In this document: one piece after another, positions 60,241-64,000 of the stretch
Layout of the letters: each line of letters starts with the position of its first letter
Numbering within the stretch: position 1 is the first letter of the stretch
Assembly (NCBI RefSeq): GCF_010726645.1
Contig: NZ_AP022563.1
Span: 4,588,001-4,652,000, forward strand
Length of the DNA: 64,000 bases
DNA from: Mycolicibacterium duvalii
GTDB taxonomy: Bacteria > Actinomycetota > Actinomycetes > Mycobacteriales > Mycobacteriaceae
Reading direction: 5' to 3'
Notes under the pieces: model-generated
Database searches by the model: none
The model's input: the letters and a program-made list of their open reading frames with translations, nothing else
Told to the model about the DNA's origin: nothing
Position numbers and translations under genes: made by a program

Positions 60241-61560
60241 TCAGTTCGCCTTCGGCAGCGGAATGCCCTCGCTGGCAGCGAAGTTCGCGTCCGCAGTGGT
60301 GGACAGCCCCATCGACACCACCGACCGATCGAACACCGCATCGGTCAGGTACGCCAGCGACACCGCCCACCTGTTGACGAGCCGCGGAATCGCCAGTAGG
60401 TGATAGGCGCGGGTGACGAACTTCGCCGGACGGCCGGACAGTTGCACGTTGAGCGGATTGGCCACCGCGTAGCGCGGACCGAGATCGACCACCAAACCCA
60501 TGTCCCGATGCTTGTACTGCTTGCGGGTCCCGTAGCCCAAGCTGGCTGCGACGTTGCGCGCCAGCACCTTTCCCTGCCGAGTGGCATGCTGGGCGGTGGG
60601 CGGGGTGATTTTGCCCGGCTTGGTGAGGTCGGGGACCGCTGCGGCGTCACCGGCGGCGAACACGTCGGGGTGACCGGGCACCTGCAGGTCGGCGTTGACC
60701 TTGAGCCGTCCGCGCTCGGTGTCCAGGCCCAGGGATTCGATCAGCGGGGCGCCGGTGACACCGGTGACCCACGCGACGGTGTGGGTGTCGACGCGCGTGT
60801 CGTCGCTGAGGATGACGTGGTCGTCCTCGACGGCGTTGAGGGTCATGCCGAGTCGGACGTCGATTCCACGCTGCCGCAACACCTCCAGCGCGGCGGCACC
60901 GAGCTTCTCACCGACCTCGGGCATCACTTGCTCGGCCATGTCCAGCAGCAGGAATCGGACCTCGGCGGGGTCGAAACCCAATTGCCGGGCCGCGGAATCG
61001 GCCAGCGCACGCAACTGCACTGCCAGCTCGGTGCCCGAATAGGACGCGCCGACGATCACGATGGTGCGGCGGGCCCGGATCCGGTCCGGGTCGTCGTCGA
61101 CATGGGCGAGTTCGAGCTGCTCGAGTACGTGGTCGCGCAGATAGAGCGCCTCGGCGGTGGACTTGAGCCCACGTGCGTGGGTGGCCAGCCCGGGGATGTC
61201 GAAGAGCCGGGTCACCGAACCCGGAGCCAAAACCAGCCGGTCCCAGCGCAGCTCGCGGGCGCGGTCCTCGGGGTCGGTGTAGGTCAGGGTCTTGCCGTCG
61301 AAGTCGACGTCGGTGGCCCGGCCCCGCACCAACCGGACCCCGCGCAACGCGTTGGCCAGCGGGATGGTGACGAAGCGGCCGTCGACCACGCCGCCGGCGA
61401 CGTCGGGTAACAGCGGCGTGTAGAGCATGTAGTCGACCGGCGACACCAGCGTCACCTCAGCCTGCGCGTCCTGTTTGCGCAGAATCCGGACCAGCCGGCG
61501 GGCGCACTCGAAGCCGGTGAACCCGCTGCCGACGATCACGACAGACGTCATCGATCGCAT
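60241..61560 (-). CDS. NDH-2-like NAD(P)/FAD oxidoreductase
   Basis: A 439-residue protein. FAD motif VIVGSGFTGFECARRL and second Rossmann IVIVGASYSGTELAVQL; DVFAAGDAAAVPD is the third flavin motif. It resembles type II NADH dehydrogenases. The C-terminal YHLLAIPRLVNRWAVSLAYLTDAVF is the membrane-binding region. A start at 61551 is also possible. It may pass NADH electrons to menaquinone. Confidence 0.9.
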   Translation of the reverse strand: MRSMTSVVIVGSGFTGFECARRLVRILRKQDAQAEVTLVSPVDYMLYTPLLPDVAGGVVDGRFVTIPLANALRGVRLVRGRATDVDFDGKTLTYTDPEDRARELRWDRLVLAPGSVTRLFDIPGLATHARGLKSTAEALYLRDHVLEQLELAHVDDDPDRIRARRTIVIVGASYSGTELAVQLRALADSAARQLGFDPAEVRFLLLDMAEQVMPEVGEKLGAAALEVLRQRGIDVRLGMTLNAVEDDHVILSDDTRVDTHTVAWVTGVTGAPLIESLGLDTERGRLKVNADLQVPGHPDVFAAGDAAAVPDLTKPGKITPPTAQHATRQGKVLARNVAASLGYGTRKQYKHRDMGLVVDLGPRYAVANPLNVQLSGRPAKFVTRAYHLLAIPRLVNRWAVSLAYLTDAVFDRSVVSMGLSTTADANFAASEGIPLPKAN

Positions 61561-61576
61561 CCTCCTGATTCGGTCG

Positions 61577-62566
61577 TCACGCGCCCACGGCGCTCGACAG
61601 GGCGGAAAGAGTCTCTGCTGCGGTGAATTTCGGCTGCCAGCCGAGCAGGTCGCGGGCCTTGGCGGTGTCCATCACCACCGAGGTGCGGCCTGCATGCAGC
61701 CATTCGAGGCTGGACGGGACGAACGGCAACCGCGTCATCAGCTCTGACGTCGCCACCGCGGCGGCCCGCGGCACCTTCAACGGACGTGCCCCCAGCGCGT
61801 CACCGACCTCGGACATCGACAGCACTCCGTCGCCGGCGATGTTGTAGGCACCCGGCGGTGCGGTGCGGGTGGTGACCGCCAGTGCGATGGCGGCGGCGAC
61901 GTCGTCGTGGTGCACCAGCTGCAGCGGTGTGCCCGGGTCGGGGAACGGTGGCTTGAGCAGCGGCAGCGCCTGCGAGATTCGTCGCACCGGACCCGGCAAC
62001 TGGTTCCACGGCATGGCGTCGGCCAGCGCGGTCGCCTTCGGTCCGGCGACGATGCATGGCCGCAGGATGAAGACCTCGAGCGGCGAGCCCGCGGTGACCT
62101 CGGCCAGGGTGGCCTCGCAGGCCGCCTTCTGCTCGGAGTAGTAGTGCTCGGGTGAGCCGCGCGGCGCCACCTCCTCGGTGATCGGCACCGGATTGTCGGA
62201 GTGGTAGCCGTAGGCGGCCACCGACGAGGTGTAGACGAGCCGGCGCGGCCGGGCGGCGGCCACCGTGGCTTCGAACACGTTGCGGGTGCCGGCGAGGTTG
62301 ACCCGCGCACTCTCCTCCCGCGAGCCCATGATGATGAACGCCAGATGGACCACCACGTCGGCGTCGGCGACCAGGGCGTCGACGGCGTCGCGGTCGAGAA
62401 TGTCGCCCTGGCGGTAGGTGGTCTTGGTCCAGCCGTGCTCGGCGGGGTCGAACGGGCGCCGGGCCATGCCCACGATCTCGGACACCTCGGGGTGGCCTTC
62501 GAGTGCGCTGATGGTGGACAGTCCGATTTCCCCGGTGGGGCCGGTGACGGCGACGCGCACAGACAT
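61577..62566 (-). CDS. NAD-dependent epimerase/dehydratase family protein
   Basis: A 329-residue extended SDR. The NAD motif is VTGPTGEIGLSTISAL (TGxxGxxG) and the active site YHSDNPVPITEE with YYSEQKAACE (YxxxK). Sugar-nucleotide or sterol substrates are possible. It lies 16 nt upstream of the NDH-2-like gene. In mycobacteria such proteins accompany lipid or sugar metabolism. Confidence 0.9.
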   Translation of the reverse strand: MSVRVAVTGPTGEIGLSTISALEGHPEVSEIVGMARRPFDPAEHGWTKTTYRQGDILDRDAVDALVADADVVVHLAFIIMGSREESARVNLAGTRNVFEATVAAARPRRLVYTSSVAAYGYHSDNPVPITEEVAPRGSPEHYYSEQKAACEATLAEVTAGSPLEVFILRPCIVAGPKATALADAMPWNQLPGPVRRISQALPLLKPPFPDPGTPLQLVHHDDVAAAIALAVTTRTAPPGAYNIAGDGVLSMSEVGDALGARPLKVPRAAAVATSELMTRLPFVPSSLEWLHAGRTSVVMDTAKARDLLGWQPKFTAAETLSALSSAVGA

Positions 62567-62612
62567 AACCGTGCTGTTCCCCGTCTGCCGCGACCGAAAA
62601 CGGCGGCGCTGC

Positions 62613-62972
62613 TCAGCCGAGCTCGGTCTCGTCCGGGGTCGTGACCGGGACCGGGACCGGAGTCGTGGTCAGGTAGTCGAGCAGCCCGGTGACGTCGAGG
62701 ATGCGCTCGAGGTGCGCCGGGCGGTGGTCCAATTGCAATCCGATGCCGGCCAGGCAGAGCCGGCGGTGGATCTGCAGCAGCGCCGACAGTCCCGCCGAGT
62801 CGCAGAAGGTCAGGTCGGCGAAGTCCAGGTGCAGGCGATCGAGGTCGGCGGTGTCCCTGCACAGTTCGGTGACGGTGTCGGTCAGCGCCGCGGTCGAGCC
62901 GTAGGCCAGGTCGCCGGCGACCTGGACGCGGGCGGCGGGGGCCGAGTGGGTAACGGTGACGGTGAGATTCAT
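62613..62972 (-). CDS. STAS-domain protein (anti-sigma antagonist type)
   Basis: A 119-residue STAS protein. DLDRLHLDFADLTFCDSAGLSALLQIHRR carries the phosphorylatable Ser in DSAGL. It overlaps the cobalamin-binding gene by 4 nt (ATGA), so both are made together. STAS proteins switch partner kinases and sigma factors. No sigma factor or anti-sigma kinase gene is present in the window. Confidence 0.9.
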   Translation of the reverse strand: MNLTVTVTHSAPAARVQVAGDLAYGSTAALTDTVTELCRDTADLDRLHLDFADLTFCDSAGLSALLQIHRRLCLAGIGLQLDHRPAHLERILDVTGLLDYLTTTPVPVPVTTPDETELG

Positions 62973-64000
62973 GCGGGAAGCTTGGGGTCGGCGGACAAGG
63001 GAACGGGCAGGCTGGCGCGGGCATGGCCGAGCAGCCGTTGGGCGCGGGGGAACTCGGCGAGCTGGGTCGCCAGCGAGTCCAGCGAGGGCAGCAACGACGC
63101 GGCCGGTACGCCGCGGGCGTCGAGGATGTCGGCGGTCCAACCGATGAACTGGGTGAACAACTCGTCGTCGTCGGTGTAGAGCGCGGTGGCCAGGAAGTCG
63201 ACGATGTGCGCGACGTCTTCGGTGGTGTGCTGGCGTTGCTGGGCGGTGTAGTCACGCATCGCCGGGATGCTCTGCTCGAGGTCGCTCACCGTGGTCTGCA
63301 CCAGCCGGCCCGCCGAGGTGCGGACCATCGTGTACTCCTGGTCGGCGAGGTGCGGCAGATCGTCGACGGCCTGGTGGGTGGGCGCGACCCGCACCGGCCC
63401 GAAGCCCTGCGCCAGCCGGGCCACTGCCGAGCGCGCGTCGGGAGCCCAGGCGTCGGCACCCAGGCGTTCGGCGAGCCGGCCGTCGGCACCGAACGCGGCA
63501 CCGCCGACCAGAACCGGCGCCCCGGCGACGTGGCACGCGGTGATCGCGGCGTGTGCGGTGGGCAGCCGGGTCGCAATCGAGCACGACAGCGCGACCACGT
63601 CGGGTCCGTGCTGGTTGATATGTGAGATCAGATGAGGGGTGGGCACCTGCGCCCCGAGGAAGTCGACCTGCCAGCCGTGCAGTCGCAGGACCTCGGCGAG
63701 CAGCCGGGCCGGCATCGCGTGCCATTCGCCGTCGACGCACGCGACGGTCACGCGGCCGGCCGAGGCGGGCCGTCGGACGCTGGGGTGATGGGCCAGCGCG
63801 GCGATCACCCGGTCGTTGATCGCGGTGGCGGCATGTTCCTGGGCCACGGTGATGCGGTTGGCCGCCCATTCCATGCCGACGCGCCGCTGGACCCGGGCGA
63901 GCACCTCGAGCAGTACCTCCTCGGCGGGCGTCCCGTTGTCGAGGGCGGTGTACACCAACCCGACGGCGGTGTATTCGTCGCCGTCGACGGCGGCGGCCCA
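62969..64000 (-). CDS. Cobalamin (B12)-binding domain protein (5' partial)
   Basis: The frame stays open to the right edge, so the start is outside. The helical cap region (VYTALDNGTPAEEVLLEVL, then AANRITVAQEHAATA) precedes a B12-binding fold with VDGEWHAMPARLLAEVLRLHGWQVDFLGAQVP, where His in EWHAM is the expected lower ligand, and LVGGAAFGADGRLAE. A C-terminal helical region of about 120 residues follows. Coupled to a STAS protein, it may be a light- or cobalamin-dependent stress regulator; inference. Confidence 0.9.
   Translation of the reverse strand, partial: WAAAVDGDEYTAVGLVYTALDNGTPAEEVLLEVLARVQRRVGMEWAANRITVAQEHAATAINDRVIAALAHHPSVRRPASAGRVTVACVDGEWHAMPARLLAEVLRLHGWQVDFLGAQVPTPHLISHINQHGPDVVALSCSIATRLPTAHAAITACHVAGAPVLVGGAAFGADGRLAERLGADAWAPDARSAVARLAQGFGPVRVAPTHQAVDDLPHLADQEYTMVRTSAGRLVQTTVSDLEQSIPAMRDYTAQQRQHTTEDVAHIVDFLATALYTDDDELFTQFIGWTADILDARGVPAASLLPSLDSLATQLAEFPRAQRLLGHARASLPVPLSADPKLPA

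Noticed and set aside
1..64000. tRNA, rRNA, insertion sequences, phage or plasmid genes
   Set aside because: No transposase, integrase, flanking direct repeats or tRNA-like folds were recognised; absence is judged by eye only.

Overview
The window looks like chromosomal DNA of a high-GC actinobacterium, most likely a Mycobacterium/Mycolicibacterium relative. Pointers are frequent GTG starts, 4-nt ATGA/GTGA overlaps, a fused HadA/HadB-like hydratase, an LpqS-like protein, a PPM1-type SAM methyltransferase of the mycobacterial family, FadD and CtpF-like proteins and non-canonical [3Fe-4S] ferredoxins. Both ends cut through genes: a response regulator on the left and a cobalamin-binding protein on the right. 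I saw no rRNA, tRNA, CRISPR array or insertion sequence.

Region by region. 1-8.6 kb is a metal (probably copper) block: response regulator, histidine kinase, DUF305 lipoprotein, LpqS-like protein, cysteine-synthase-family enzyme, MFS exporter, then a His-rich CPH-type P1B ATPase behind a TACCC-N5-GGGTA operator. 8.7-11.4 kb holds a TetR regulator, a RibD-like reductase with a flavin reductase, and a class III cyclase-domain protein whose N-terminus may be frameshifted. 11.5-13.8 kb is the most unusual locus: a 59-residue Gly/Asp-rich peptide made of two identical 23-residue repeats, followed in one operon by a JmjC/cupin oxygenase and a thioredoxin-like [2Fe-2S] protein. This looks like a ribosomal-peptide modification cassette. 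13.8-27.5 kb carries lipid and general metabolism: hydratase, ferredoxin, acyl-CoA ligase, trehalose phosphatase, CtpF-like ATPase, glutamate-synthase-like protein and a DUF202 pair.

27.5-32.9 kb is a compact sulfide/persulfide detoxification island. It contains a CsoR-family repressor that lacks the copper-ligand His but keeps both Cys (CstR-like), DUF302, TauE/SafE, rhodanese, persulfide dioxygenase with rhodanese domains, sulfide:quinone oxidoreductase and thioredoxin. Five TACCS-N4-GGGTA operators lie in its control regions, one base shorter in spacer than the site before the copper ATPase. Sulfide would be oxidised by SQR to persulfide, persulfide to sulfite by the dioxygenase, and sulfite moved by rhodanese chemistry or TauE export.

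32.9-44.1 kb is mixed: MHS transporter, ThrE-like exporter, an ArsR-type repressor plus SRPBCC pair behind an operator-promoter, TspO-like protein, pirin, a GH6 hydrolase, MOSC protein and a second SQR-like protein lacking one catalytic Cys. 44.1-44.9 kb is a paired SMR exporter set under a guanidine-III-type riboswitch. 44.9-64 kb holds amidase, lycopene-cyclase-like enzyme, beta-lactamase-fold lipoprotein, diguanylate cyclase, acyltransferase, a TetR/DUF1214/sulfotransferase operon with a clear operator, methyltransferase, hydroxyacid-oxoacid transhydrogenase with thioesterase, TRIC channel, NDH-2-like oxidoreductase, epimerase and a STAS/B12-binding pair.
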